From Adineta ricciae (lineage: Eukaryota; Rotifera; Eurotatoria; Adinetida; Adinetidae), in NCBI GenBank assembly GCA_905250025.1, contig CAJNOJ010000158.1, forward strand, positions 124,001-188,000: 64,000 nt of DNA, in the 5' to 3' direction. The translations under genes and the position numbers were made by a program. A model generated the notes under the pieces. It was given only the letters and a program-made list of their open reading frames with translations. It was not told the origin of the DNA and did no database searches. Shown here piece after piece: positions 21,838 to 33,600 of the stretch (positions are counted from its first letter, which is position 1; each line of letters starts with the position of its first letter).

Positions 21838-23568
21838 TTAAAGCCAAATATGGATTTCCGCTCTGAACTCGGGATCTCTGTTGATTAAACATGTTGGTGG
21901 TAGATGCTCTCTTAGCCATTGAATAATCACATCACCATATGTTCCCGTAGAGTTATTACCTTCGAGTAGAATAGTCAAAACACGAAGATTGGCCATATTA
22001 TGAATTAATTCAGGTACGACAGACTTCTTCTCTATTCGTATGTACAGAACTTCACACTGTTGGCCTAGTGGTGAACGGCATAGAGCTGCACACTGGTCAG
22101 CAGTTAAGAAATTCGAAATAAATCGTAGGTCTAGTTCACGAATTTTCGCGTGTGCCAATCGAAAAATCGGTTGTTGCATACCAGCGATTGAAAATTGATG
22201 AAAACCGAGTGAAAAAAGGTTAGGCATCCGATTGATCAGATCTTGGAGTTCGACATCAGCATGAGTACTGCTAGTGGTGAAAAGAAATAGTGCAGTAACT
22301 TGATTCAGTTGACAAATATCACTCAGACATCGTTCTGGAATAGAACAATCAATCCACAAATCACGAACATTCCTGAAACGAATCACTGATGGAATTTCTG
22401 ATCGAATAGGGCAAGATTTATATTCAAGACGATTCACATGATAATGGAACCAATGATGATCGTTGTTTGGACATGTCGACTGAAATTTCGTTGAAGAATC
22501 AAGCCACACATCGTTATATCTGTAGGGTAATGTATAGAGACTAGCTTCACCTTCTCCATTCCAGTGGCATCGAACGAACCATTGATGTTCTTCAAGCCAA
22601 AATGGACTCCGAAAGGATCGAAGTAAATCAGCTACTTGTCCGTCCAAGTCATCTTCATCCGGAAAATAGAATTTCATTCGCAATCGAAAAACTTTTAGAT
22701 GAGGTAAGCGACGACGAAGGATCATTTCCCATTGAGAACCATTGAAAATTGGACTTGATGAATGAGAATCAAGAGAATCAATATCAATAATCAATTGCCT
22801 TAAATTCAGCATCGTTTGCAGTATGCACTCTAAATGGTTTTCTCCTATATGAGATAAATGTAGTCTAAAGCGAGTCACCGATGAGAACCTATGTTGAAAA
22901 AGATCGACCGGATCAGAAGAATCCATATTGAATAGAATAGAACATCGTTCTAGACAAGGTGTGTGCCGGCAAATAGTATTAAATTGCATTTGATCATATG
23001 TGATACCCCAAATTGATAGACATGTTAATGACAGTGACTCGACTGTTGGTAGAATGAAGCTATCTCCTTTGAAGCTGATGTTCAGATAACAGTAGGTGAG
23101 TGCCGGCAGACTCCAGATGGTGTTGCTGAAGTTTTGACTTGCATTTTGATTACATGACAGAGAACAATCAGCTAGAGTTAAACGATCAAGAAATCTCAAT
23201 TGAGATATTGTCGAGAACATCGTCTCCTGCAAACTAATTCCATACAATGAAAGCGATTGTAAATTTGACAGTTGGTGAAGTGTTAAACCATGCTGGAGAA
23301 AAACTTCCATTTGCTGAGGTGTTTTGTCATCATTGGAAAGTCGCAGTGAGGTTATTTGATCGACTATCAGCGGCAAATACTCTCGACAAACCAGACGAAA
23401 GTCACGCAGAGCTATTGATGAGAAATCGATGGTAGAAGTGCGAAAATGAGCGAAGAGAAGTTGATTGATCCGAAGATTGAGATTGTAGAAGGATCGAAGT
23501 AGATCTAAGGTCGATGAACATCGAATGATTTCGATGAACAATTCATTGGGTAAATCTTCCAGAAGCAT
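21838..23568 (-). CDS. F-box protein with LRR-like C-terminal region (block A copy)
   Basis: 576 aa, intronless, close paralogue of the F-box gene at 15-17 kb. The F-box is at residues ~3-45 (LEDLPNELFIEIIRCSSTLD), followed by leucine-rich strands: LSNLQSLSLYGI, LRFLDRLTLADCSLS, MLNLRQLIIDID, MANLRVLTILLE. The middle (HSSSPIFNGSQWEMI...RLRMKFYF...WLEEHQW) is nearly identical to the first copy, whereas the part after ~380 diverges. Predicted role: substrate adaptor of an SCF ubiquitin ligase; target unknown. A truncated third copy at 49988-50758 is the block B equivalent. Confidence 0.8.
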   Translation of the reverse strand: MLLEDLPNELFIEIIRCSSTLDLLRSFYNLNLRINQLLFAHFRTSTIDFSSIALRDFRLVCREYLPLIVDQITSLRLSNDDKTPQQMEVFLQHGLTLHQLSNLQSLSLYGISLQETMFSTISQLRFLDRLTLADCSLSCNQNASQNFSNTIWSLPALTYCYLNISFKGDSFILPTVESLSLTCLSIWGITYDQMQFNTICRHTPCLERCSILFNMDSSDPVDLFQHRFSSVTRFRLHLSHIGENHLECILQTMLNLRQLIIDIDSLDSHSSSPIFNGSQWEMILRRRLPHLKVFRLRMKFYFPDEDDLDGQVADLLRSFRSPFWLEEHQWFVRCHWNGEGEASLYTLPYRYNDVWLDSSTKFQSTCPNNDHHWFHYHVNRLEYKSCPIRSEIPSVIRFRNVRDLWIDCSIPERCLSDICQLNQVTALFLFTTSSTHADVELQDLINRMPNLFSLGFHQFSIAGMQQPIFRLAHAKIRELDLRFISNFLTADQCAALCRSPLGQQCEVLYIRIEKKSVVPELIHNMANLRVLTILLEGNNSTGTYGDVIIQWLREHLPPTCLINRDPEFRAEIHIWL

Positions 23569-24223
23569 GTTGTCGCTGAAGTTTCTCTCTTACGAAACGT
23601 TTTCACGCAAAAATATGAAACAGTGACAGTATGCTGTGCAATCACGTGTTTATGCATGATCACTTTCAAAAGGTAAATGTATTTGTTTACAGAATGAGGA
23701 TGTGGGTGTGGGGAAGAGGGTCGACGAAAACAGTATTCCACAATAACGTCATCGGCGCAGTGATATGAAGAATAATGACCACGTCACCGGATAATCAAAT
23801 CGAAAGAATTGAAGTGTGTCAATTACTTGGTGATCGTCATAATAACCTCTATCGACATCACTTGCAGCATGTGATTTAGATGACCTCTGAGGCGAGTCAT
23901 AGATAGAAAGCGGTGTGGAAAATGGCAGAGGTCCGCAAATGAGTAAAGAGAAATCTACCATATACATTTTGGTTGGGCTTTATTTCGGTAATAATAATGC
24001 ATTCGGCTCATCGATGCCATAGTTAGGAATAATAGATTTTGTGAATGACTTACAAAGAAAAAAGAAGTTGTGTTTCTTGTTTTAGGCGTCGGTAATTTAG
24101 TTAAAAGAATGGAAAATATCTTTGTGCACGAGTGCATATAAATGACAGGAGAGAAGGATATTCTCATTATTGTCAAAGATGAAGTTTTGTGCTTCAGAGT
24201 ATGGCCAAGTATTGCAGTTTGTA
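23569..24223. other. Intergenic with F-box relic
   Basis: The first ~150 bp are the F-box 5' flank, followed by a degraded F-box/LRR fragment (separate entry) and the 3' flank of the GPCR. The stretch at about 23699-23714 contains two tandem TGTGGG units. Confidence 0.5.
23760..23960 (-). pseudogene. Degraded F-box/LRR fragment (block A)
   Basis: Short minus-strand remnants (for example DRGYYDD) match a longer relic at 50985-51330, which is itself recognisable as the middle of the F-box/LRR family (RFLSMTRLRGHLHHMLQVVSNLDQLIIV). Relative to block B this copy has lost about 26 bp after the DRGYYDD region and about 175 bp further upstream in the relic. No intact frame. Confidence 0.55.
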
Positions 24224-25213
24224 TCACAAATCAGGTCGACGAAGTATCTTCGTTCGAATTAATCGATGAAACTCTCTTCGAAAGATTGTCGATGAAATCA
24301 TAAAATTACAAAATGTCAAGGAGAATCCCAGATAGATCAAAACATATGTCATACTTTCTGCAAATACCTCACTTGTACGACGAAGTGGAGAATCAAGAAG
24401 TCGTAATGTTATTGATTGATAAATAAGATAAGCTGGATTAGGAACATTTAAAATAACAAACAAAACGATTTGATTTGCTAACATGCGATGTAACTGAAGA
24501 TCCTTCCTGGATAATCTTGTCTGATTCGGTCGTACACCTGGCCCAATGCGGTTTTTCATTTGATGAACATTCCGTACTGTCAACAAACCAAAAGTAAGCA
24601 TGAGAAGTAACGGTAAAACTCCAGTGTCGAGCGCGATATAAATACTAAAGAATATTCCGTAGGCATTTGATGGATATGTGCATATGCCGTCCTCTATGTC
24701 ATAGATAACGATTACTTGAATGTACAACAAACTCCAAATTAGAACGTTTGCCAGAATTAGACGAAAGGCGATCTTCGGCGAACTCCTTTGACGATAAATC
24801 ACCTCAGGTGAACTAGCGAAATAACGATCCATCGATGCTAGGATAATATCATACCGAGGAATGCTGACAGAGATATAAAGTAGATATGAAAGCAGTTTGC
24901 AATACCATAAAGAATTTCTCAAAGCATAAACACCATATCCATTACAAAGCATATGAGTCAACAGAGCGAAGTTGTAAGTGAAGAATTGAGAAAGACTAGC
25001 AGCGAGGAAAAATATGGCGCACGGACTATGACGGTAAGTCGGCTGAGTGAAAACAATGCACATTAGGATAGATCCGATGTTTCCGATCAACCAAATAACA
25101 GCCAGACCATATTGAGATATGATTTTGTTTAGAAAATTAACAAACTCGATTAATTGAGCTTGACTAGGGCTTGTGGAAATCAATGAGCTGTTTGCTATTG
25201 TGATGTTCGACAT
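24224..25213 (-). CDS. Orphan rhodopsin-like GPCR (block A copy)
   Basis: 329 aa, intronless, seven hydrophobic helices. Seen: TM1 with LIGNIGSILMCIVF, a TM2 AASLSQFFTYNFALLTHML, the TM3 cysteine in LWYCKLLSYL, ASMDRYFASS (canonical DRY), the TM6 LNVPNPAYLIYQS, and a TM7 TYVLIYLGFSLTFCNFMISS followed by a basic helix 8 (FRREFHRLIRTK). TM7 lacks NPxxY, as in the other orphan receptors here. It belongs to the same family as the 11.5-kb receptor, in which this last part is on a separate exon. Its close copy is at 51587-52576. Ligand unknown. Confidence 0.86.
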   Translation of the reverse strand: MSNITIANSSLISTSPSQAQLIEFVNFLNKIISQYGLAVIWLIGNIGSILMCIVFTQPTYRHSPCAIFFLAASLSQFFTYNFALLTHMLCNGYGVYALRNSLWYCKLLSYLLYISVSIPRYDIILASMDRYFASSPEVIYRQRSSPKIAFRLILANVLIWSLLYIQVIVIYDIEDGICTYPSNAYGIFFSIYIALDTGVLPLLLMLTFGLLTVRNVHQMKNRIGPGVRPNQTRLSRKDLQLHRMLANQIVLFVILNVPNPAYLIYQSITLRLLDSPLRRTSEVFAESMTYVLIYLGFSLTFCNFMISSTIFRREFHRLIRTKILRRPDL

Positions 25214-26212
25214 GATTTGTTCATAGAGTTACAAGAAGTAACAATCACTGATTCGACGGAATATAAATAAAGTCAGTTGTGATGTTGAGTATGCCGATAT
25301 ATATTCGAAAGTAGTATAGAAGCCAATAGATAGTACGATTATCAATTGTTGAGCTTTGGGAAATCAAAAATGAAAAGAAAAAGATTACTCCTGACTTTGT
25401 TCCATTCGTCTACAGGTTATTAAATCATGCAGAATGTCAGATGTTATTAAATTAAATGTATTTATAATACGGTGAAGTATGTTTTGTTTGTTAATAATCA
25501 ATCAAATCATACTTACTACCACGATCAGTTATTTCATCTATCCATGTAGCATATTTGGGAGCTAGTTCTACCAAGTGCGCAATCGGATGTCTTCTCTATT
25601 ATATTTTTGTACAATAAGTACATAGTCCTTTATATATACCTTCGTTTTTTGTCATTAAATGGGATGAGCAAAACGTGTCATTTGTTTGTCAGTTCACGTT
25701 TTCTGCTCATAAGTGTTTCACTTAAGATATTTTCGAGTGTATTCCTAGTCTTAGAATATCTAGTCAAGATATCTAGAGCATCTTCCACTTCAAACGGCTC
25801 CTACAAATGAGACATTTAATGAGAAGTAATAGAAATAGAATTCTAATTGAAAGCATGATTTTTACATTCTACGCTGATTTAATTCACCGACGTATTTGCT
25901 AGTGTACCAATTTTGTGACACATGAGCTGAGAGAAACTGTCGAGAAGTTTAACAGTGAAATTTCATTTGAGCAACAAATGCAACTCATACCAATCTGATG
26001 ATAGCTGCTAACGAAGGGCAAATATTCTATTCACACAGTGCTAATCGAGATAGCACGTCGCTTCCGAGAGATATTGCGTCCAAATGAAACAAGAGAAGAA
26101 ATTAATTCTAGAGTTTATTTATAAATGGATGCCTGTCGATTTGCCTTGAAGATGACATTCAAAATATCGAAAATTTAATAAATTGTTCTTTTTCTCCTAC
26201 TAATGTTTTTTC
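25214..26212. other. Intergenic with a decayed coding remnant
   Basis: Promoter side of the GPCR, then about 700 bp also present in block B. On the plus strand around 25810-26000 a frame readable in block B (see 52577-53594) is interrupted by stops here, with THELRETVEKFNS still legible. It looks like a dead gene fragment shared by both copies. No identity assigned. Confidence 0.4.
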
Positions 26213-27243
26213 TTAATATTCCATGTTATACTTTTCGAGCCGATAAACTGGTGGACCAAGTTTACTCATTGACAATCCATTTGCCATCTCCACTCGTCTG
26301 AGAAACTCGAGTCTTGTTTCACCAGACTGAACACTCATTGGATTTGATCCAGGAAGATTTTCAAATATCACGTCACCTACATCCATCGCGTCGTTCTGTT
26401 CCTCATAGTTTAGACTCTCCAGTTGTGCAATTGTACACACTTCATACCACATTGTCAATCGAATGCCAGCAGTTTGAGGATAAACAACTCGATGAATACC
26501 TGCCTTCAATCGGTTCTCCGTTGCTCGAACTGCTGCTTCTCCCAACCAAATAACACCGACACTCGATTCCATCGGTCCATCAATCCATTCATTTCTTCTC
26601 ATATCTTTCAACTGTAGTCCTTCGTGTGTTGACAGAATACTGATCGATAGCAGACCAGGATCATAGTGTGGAACACAGTTGACTTCTTCCGTCGATTCTC
26701 CATTTTCCGGTGCTTTGAAGCCATTCTTCTTGTTGAAATAGGAGACAATGTCGAGCATTCCAAATTGCTCGTCTTTCAGTGGTAGATCTGCTTTCTGAAT
26801 GAGTGTAGACAATGATGGTTGTGATTGGAAGACACAATGTTGATCGAGAAGCTCGATGAGTCGTTTTGTCACTGCATCGAATGCTTGAGAGAGATAGTTC
26901 AATGGTTGGACAAGATTTCGGGGAACTAAACCTTTGTTAGCAAACTGTCCATAGTAACTACCTGTTAACAGTTTTAGTCCTTCTTTGTGATCGACTTGAG
27001 AATAACCATAGATTGGATCGAATTGAGAATATCTCTTCTTGGCTGCATCACTTTGGAAAAACTTCTGGAGTTCGTGAGTCAAAGCGGATGTTGGAATAAG
27101 TTCTTTTGGTAAAGACACGAAACACCACAACCATTAGATTCGAATTCTTGCTGCATTCGTTGGATTTCAGTTGAATCATTTGAAGTCAAAATTTTGTTCA
27201 AATCAATGATTTCCTGTGCGCTTGAGTTTGGTAACGACAACAT
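26213..27243 (-). pseudogene. Frameshifted 2-oxoglutarate/Fe(II) oxygenase (IPNS-like), copy 1
   Basis: Homologue of the intact genes at 37550 and 53595. The N-terminal frame starts at ATG 27243 (MLSLPNSSAQEIIDLNKI) and runs about 38 codons; a two-base insertion (extra CA on the plus strand near 27125-27128) then shifts the frame, and the rest is open from 27130 to the stop at 26213. The downstream part retains the iron ligands PHYDPG (HxD) and GIHRVVYP (H) and the 2OG-binding IRLTMWYE. There is no usable in-frame ATG before the catalytic core, so the gene is broken unless the insertion is a sequencing error. Confidence 0.8.
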
Positions 27244-27529
27244 TTTCAATGTAGATTTTTTTGTCTATATTTCTTCATTAATACACATAGTGACAGTCGA
27301 TTTTATAGAGAGAGGAAGTAACCTCTCTTGCGCAATATAATAGGCAGATGCTTGTCCATGATTCACCGTACTATCGACTGCTTATGCATGTTTGGGCAAA
27401 AATCCAATATAGACAGTACATACTACTGTAAAGGACGAAAACGTGAGTCTATTAAATCAATGAATCACTTTGTACATGAATAAACCATCTTGGCAAAAAA
27501 AAAGAAAAAGGTCTTTTTAGTTTCTTTGA

Positions 27530-30222
27530 TTATGTAATTTCACTTAACGGCTTTCGAACATAAGTTAGTAGTTCATGAAAATACCGATAAAATGCTTGTT
27601 GATTACGATTTAAGTCAACATGTTGCTGAGACAGGTCTTGCTTTCGTTGTTGATAGTAGAGAACAGTAAGCAATAGGCAGGTCTTGGTATGAATGTACAC
27701 AAGTAACTCTTTCGATAGTTTTAGACCAAAAAAGGCCAATTCATCATTCACAATGGTTTCGATTGACTTGATGTCTGCTGAGATTCTTCGCACCATTTCA
27801 TGTGAAATTTTGCGCGCAGGATCTCGATTATTTATTGTTTTGTCGACATGTTGAAATATTCTGTTGCAAAATTTACTCATTTGAAGAATATTTGACCAGC
27901 AAAAAATATCTTCTTTCAGTTGTGTTAGTATGGTCATTTTGATACTGTTTTGATGGTCTGTTGTCGGGAGAGAATTTGACGTACTACTAAGTGGTCCGCG
28001 CTCTGAAGAACTTTTAGCGAGACGATTTTTATCAATATATTCGAAATTTTCCATCGGAATCAATGAACTCAGCCGAGGATTTTCTTGTGTTTGGATTACA
28101 CATTTATCACCAAGCGCAACGACATCTGAACGCATGGTAGTATTCCATTCTTGTACTAAAGTTTTTCTGTCTAGCTCCACAAAGTTTGAAATCGCTTCAA
28201 CTGGAAGTTTTTCTCTTTCATATTCGTTTTGATTGTAGTATTCTGCATGGACATATTCGATGGAGTCACTGAAAAGTTTTGTAGAGTCAAACTTTTCCAT
28301 TTGCGTAGACCATTGAATCGCGAACTGATAATCGAATTCATCACTCGACCATACACCTTGACTACTGCTATTTTTATTTGTGTCGAAAGCCACTTGCTCC
28401 AATGTGCGTTGCATATCATTGAACGTTTCATTCAGTTCGCAATCCACTACAAGTTGAGGCCTTTGCACGACAGTAGTTGGTGGAAGCTGGACATTGGAAT
28501 GATCTGCGAAAAGAATACGGTTTTAGTTCAGTTTGAGAAAAACGTAAAATATTAGCTTACCAGCAACTGGTTTGCTGACTGGGTGTACGATGATTGCCGG
28601 CGGCTCAGTTATCGACAACGGCTGTAGTCTCTGAGAGATATCTTGACGTAGAATTTTATATTGAGCTTGGGGTATTTTATCGATGATCCATTCAATTCCT
28701 TTGAGCCAACCGTTTTTCGTGACGTTATCGGCTAGGTGCTTACAGCGTTGATTTTTATCAAAAATATTGTTTTGATGGAATAGATGCTGTATTTCTTCAT
28801 AAAAATACATTTGTAGGGCTAGAGTTAACATCGATTGTTCGTCGTCTATCTGCTCCTTCAAATCCACAGGGGCGATATAATTCTTATAAGCTTCTTCTTC
28901 TGCTCCATGGATGCCGTTCTCTGTTACGGACTTGAATAAACGTGCGAAGATGTTTCCATTTATTACATCTTCGTCGGTGATACCTTCGAATAAGAGTTGC
29001 AGGACGAACGACAATACGAATGACGAATTAATGTAATTCGTACCGTATTCAGCAAATCTTGTCTGGACAACAGAAAAATGATCACAATTTTGAGAATCTT
29101 TTTGTTCCTTGATCAAACGAAAAAGGTTCGGTGCACTCTGTTCGAGTAACATTTGTAATTGTATAAAGTAGTATTCTTTCAGTAATAGTAATAAACGTGA
29201 TTCAGGTTTTTCACCTTTTGTCCAATTTTTTTCAGTGTTGAGTACATCAGGTTCGATCCATAACCCATACCGGCAAAACACCTGCCGGCCACCTTTGATT
29301 ATTGCAGAGAGAACTCGATCTTTGTCTCTACCATCATGCAAATGTAAGTAGTCGGTAATCTGTTGTGATATTATTTGTGCAGTTGGAGGTACATCTGACG
29401 AGGATCCATCTAACGTTAAAATAATACATAACTTTCTTCGTGGTAAGTTCATTTACCTGGCTTAGGAGGATTGCTTGATGAAGAACGAACAGAAATTTCG
29501 TGTGAAATCGACTGAAGAACTTGCTCGTAGAGAAACGGTGGTAATTGCGATCGAACGGCTTCCATCCCTGATATCCAGCCATCTATCGTGAACGCATTTA
29601 CTGCTGCATCACATAAATTATCCCTGTTTATTATACGATTTTTCTCAAATAATTCCGCGGCTTTCGACTTGAAGTATCCTTTTAACGCTAAAACTAATGG
29701 TGTTTCGTCTTGTTCACAATTTAAATGTGCTTCCAGCTCTATTGGTGCTATGTATTTTTCACAGTCTTGTAGGCCGTTAATCCCTTTAGTGGTGATCGAA
29801 TTCCACAAGGTATCTAGAATGTCCGTCATGTGTACAATGCACGGAAATGACAGTTGAAGCACTAAAAATAGGATTTGTGATGCAGAATCTTTATGTTTAT
29901 TGCCATTGTCTACTACTTGTTCGACTATTTTACTGAACAGATTCGAATGTTTATCCTTCACACAATCATAGAACATTTTGAGTGCTGACTGTCTCGGCAG
30001 TATTGTCTCCCAAGTTTGAACAACATTGTTCTGGAGTAAGGTTAACAATTCTTGATTGGATAGATAATCTAGAGGTAATTCAGCAGCATACTTTTTTAAT
30101 GCCTGGAGTCCATTGTCTAGTAAATCTGTGATAATATCGTCAGCTTTTGGATAGTTCTGTAAGTGTAAACAGCGGGAAATCTGTATATAAATGTCTGGAG
30201 TGGAGGTTGTACTTGTTGTCAT
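27530..30222 (-). CDS. Unknown protein with tandem helical domain (module gene 1, block A)
   Basis: Three exons, 30222-29457, 29409-28561 and 28503-27530, with introns of 47 and 57 bp, both in phase 1; 862 aa. No known family recognised. The first exon (255 codons) and second exon (283 codons) encode two copies of one all-helical domain. Shared landmarks: a start with YLHL/CLHLQN, then SQILFLVLQLSF against SFVLSFVLQLLF, then ITTKGINGLQDCEKYIAPIEL against VTENGIHGAEEEAYKNYIAPVDL, then DGWISGMEAVRSQLPPFLYEQVL against NGWLKGIEWIIDKIPQAQYKIL. One domain per exon suggests exon duplication. The third exon encodes a distinct helical region of ~325 residues. No signal peptide or membrane helix. It is transcribed divergently from the coiled-coil gene across a ~420-bp gap, as in block B. 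Confidence 0.85.
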
Positions 30223-30643
30223 CTAAAAGTTTATTGGCTCTTTCATAACGTGTAGATGCATGATAATTCTTTGATATGTTGTGTACTCGTATCAAGTAAC
30301 ACGTGCATATTTATATATAGCTACGTGATGCAACGGTTTTTTCCCTCTGCGCGAGATCGAATGTGCTTCTAAAAATGATATCGAATCATAGTGAGAAAGA
30401 AAACAATGGGCACGTGTATGCGAAGTTATATGAATTTAATCTATTTATCGTCTACATACTACCCTATGTGAAGAACGAAAAAAGTATAAAAGTGGTGACG
30501 CTGCTTTTGATAACGTCATAGTCGCTTCCGGTAATTTCCAATTCGAGAGCAAAGAACGGATAAATTTCAGGGTACGATCCTTTCTATGTCATTCGTATGA
30601 CAACCTCAGATAAGGTACTTACAGATTGAATACAGCTAGTGCG
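30223..30643. promoter_or_regulatory. Candidate bidirectional promoter (block A)
   Basis: A 421-bp gap between divergent start codons, conserved in block B. Plus-strand: AGTATAAAAGTGG at about 30484-30496, some 150 bp before the coiled-coil ATG, looks like a TATA box. Minus-strand: the reverse complement of 30308-30322 reads TATATATAAATA, about 90 bp before the ATG of the helical gene. The acceptor-like TACTTACAG ending at 30624, 20 bp before ATG 30644, could be a trans- or cis-splice site. Function inferred from position and motifs only. Confidence 0.5.
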
Positions 30644-33600
30644 ATGGCCACAGATTCAAGTGCTGAATTTTTTACCGAGTGGGCACCTGACACTCAAACA
30701 CGAAAAACGTTCGACGCACTTCAAGGTGAAAAATCTCGCCTCTATGATCATTGCTTGAAAGAGAACAACAAGGTCGAAGATGAAGCATCAGTCGTACAGC
30801 AAGAAAAAGAGCAACTAGATGAAGCAACAAAACGAAGCTTTGAAAAATGTCATCGTTTACTAAGCCAAATGGGACAACAAGCACAAAGAGCAAAAGAACT
30901 AGAACATGAACGTCAGCAATTGATTAATCAGCGTCAAGATTTGCTACGCAAGCTCGACAATGATCAAAGCAAACTCGACAAATGCGAATCGAAATTCGTG
31001 GAGGTTGACGAAGAGATAAATGATGGTACAGAAGAATACGAACGATTGAAACAAGAAAGTCAACAACTTCAACAACGGCTCGATGATTTGAACAGAAAAG
31101 AAAATGAAAATCTTGAACAACAAAATTATCTACAACTGTCACTAAATGGACTACAAACGATCATCCAACGAACGCAAGAAGAATTACAAGAAAAAATGCA
31201 ACTGTTAAACGACGAACAAGCGAAACTAAAGGAAACTGAAGAAGAGATACAACAATTGAAAGAACAATTGAAGCACATGGAACTTCAATTGAAACAAATT
31301 CAACGAGATCTCGAACGTCTCCAAGACGAACAAACGCAATTGAACTTCAAACAACAAGACTTACAACACGAACAAGAACAATTGGAAAATATCGTTGCGC
31401 AACTTCAACAATCCTTGAGACAAAGAGAAGCCGGTCTTTTACAGATGCAACTCGACGCCGATGTTCTCAAAGAGAAAATTCAAACATTGAATAAACAGTT
31501 GGAAGCGATTGAGTATGCATCGTCGTGTTTTTGATAAAAAAATCTTCTCCACTATTTTGTTCTAGTGAAGAGATACAACAGCTCACCGAACGATTGAATA
31601 ATGAAAAGGAAAACGTTAATCGTCTGGAGCAACAATTACTTGAAAATGACAATGAAAGAAAAGCGTTGGAGACTACCAGGCACGAACTTATCAAGCGCAA
31701 ACAAGAACTTGACGATGAACATGTCACTCTTGTCAATCAACAAGATGAATTAAAAGTTAAACAAACTGCTACCGAGAATGCGTTGCAAGAAATTAAAACA
31801 AAAATACTCGATATCGAAGGTAAACAGCAGAGATTACAGTCACAGTTAGCCGATCTGGATAAACAAGAAGAACTGCGCCAAGCAGCTCTCGTTCAAAAGA
31901 CCAATGAGTGCGAAAATCTGTCGGAGGATCGAGACGAAGCGAATCGAAATTTACAACGAATCGAAAATGAGCGACGAGAAAGCGAACAAAGATTGCAACA
32001 AACTAAACAACACTTAATGGAAGCGAATCGTCAGTATGAACAGGCGACAAGCGAAGAGCAAATGGCATTGGTACAACTGAATGATGCAGCACATGAAATG
32101 CGGGTAGCTGAAGAAGAAGTACGCGCGAAACAAGAAGCACTTGAAGCTAAGCAAGCGCTTGCTGCCGGGTGTACGGTAATTAGTATACTCGGTTTATTTA
32201 GTTTTGGCAAAGCCGCTAAGGCAGCACATACGGCCGCAGTTCAACATGCACAACAAGAACTTAGTGAGGCCAAATCACGCTTAGAAACAACACGGCATCA
32301 ACATCGAGATGCTCAACAACGACATTTAACAAGCAAAAATAAAACTGCCGACGCTAGTCGACAATTAAGATATAAAAAAGATGAACTTGCCAATCAAGAA
32401 CAGATATTGCAAGTGAAGATCGACGAAGTGACTCACGCAAAGTGCAAATTCGACGGGTTGAAGGTAGCGTGCCAACGAGCTCAATTGAAAAAGAGCGAAT
32501 TAGAAAACGATGTGAAAAGAGTGGCGAAGAGAATTACAGAAACTCGATCTAATATTAGCGTTGCAGAGACCGAATTACAAAAACACCAACAAGCCGAAGC
32601 GACGCACGACGCTCAAAAGAATGATCTTATCTCCAGATTGAAGACTATGGATATTGAAATTACAAAGCACAATCGAACGATCAAAGATCACAAGGAAATA
32701 ATGAATCAAAACGAATTGAATTTAGCTGAAAAATTAAAAAAACAGCAAGATCTAACTAGGGAGATTCAGCAAGGAAAGCAGAAGGTACGATCAACAAAGC
32801 AAGCGCTAGGAGCCAAAGACAACGAAGAGAAAGCGAAGAAACGCGAAGTTACCATGGAGGAAACACATCTGGCATCGCAAAAGCAAAGTGTTGTTGAGTT
32901 GCAACAGCAGATTCAAACTCAACAGGGACGATTAACCGAAGTTCGAAAGCAGAGTGCAACGAATCGATTTGAACTAAATACTGTTGCTGACAAGTTGACA
33001 GAATTAACTGAAGAAAAGAATCGAAAGCAACAAAACCATGATGAATGTACGAACGATATAAAAAAGAAAGAGAAAGTCTGTCATGACAGATATGCTCGTG
33101 TATTACAGCTCAATAGCGAAATTCAAAGTTTAGAACGAAGACTAGCTACGCTTAATGAACGTGACAATCAATTGATGAAACAAATCTCCAATCTGGAGAA
33201 GGAATTGCAAAACAAGAAAACAACAACGGACAAAAGTGGTTTACGTCTGGAGAAAGCCAAAGATAAAAAGAAGTCCGTTGAGTCAGAACGTACTGCAGCA
33301 GCGAAAACATTGGAAGAAACAAAGTCTCGAACAGAAGATCTCAGATTGAAACTAGATCAAAACGCAAAGAAATTCAACGAAAATGACCAACTTTTTCATC
33401 AATTACAAGATAATCTTAATCAATCAAATGGAGAATTCGACATGAATGAGAATAAGCGTACTCAAGTTCTTGATGTACTTCACGGACATGAAAAAACGAT
33501 GACAGATATAAAAATCTATTATGCTCAAACGCATGCCGAGTTGGAAGAGAAATCATTTGAACTGATTGATCAAGATATCCAACGGCGTCCGAATCATCGT

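Noticed and set aside
23699-23714. TGTGGGTGTGGGG, two units of the bdelloid telomere repeat TGTGGG
   Set aside because: Only two units, changed to TGTGAG in block B, and inside ordinary genic DNA; no sign of a telomere or a telomere-associated retroelement.
26314-26617. Plus-strand frames over the oxygenase genes, repeated at 37693 and 53805
   Set aside because: Recurrence is explained by the three oxygenase copies; these are antisense shadows.
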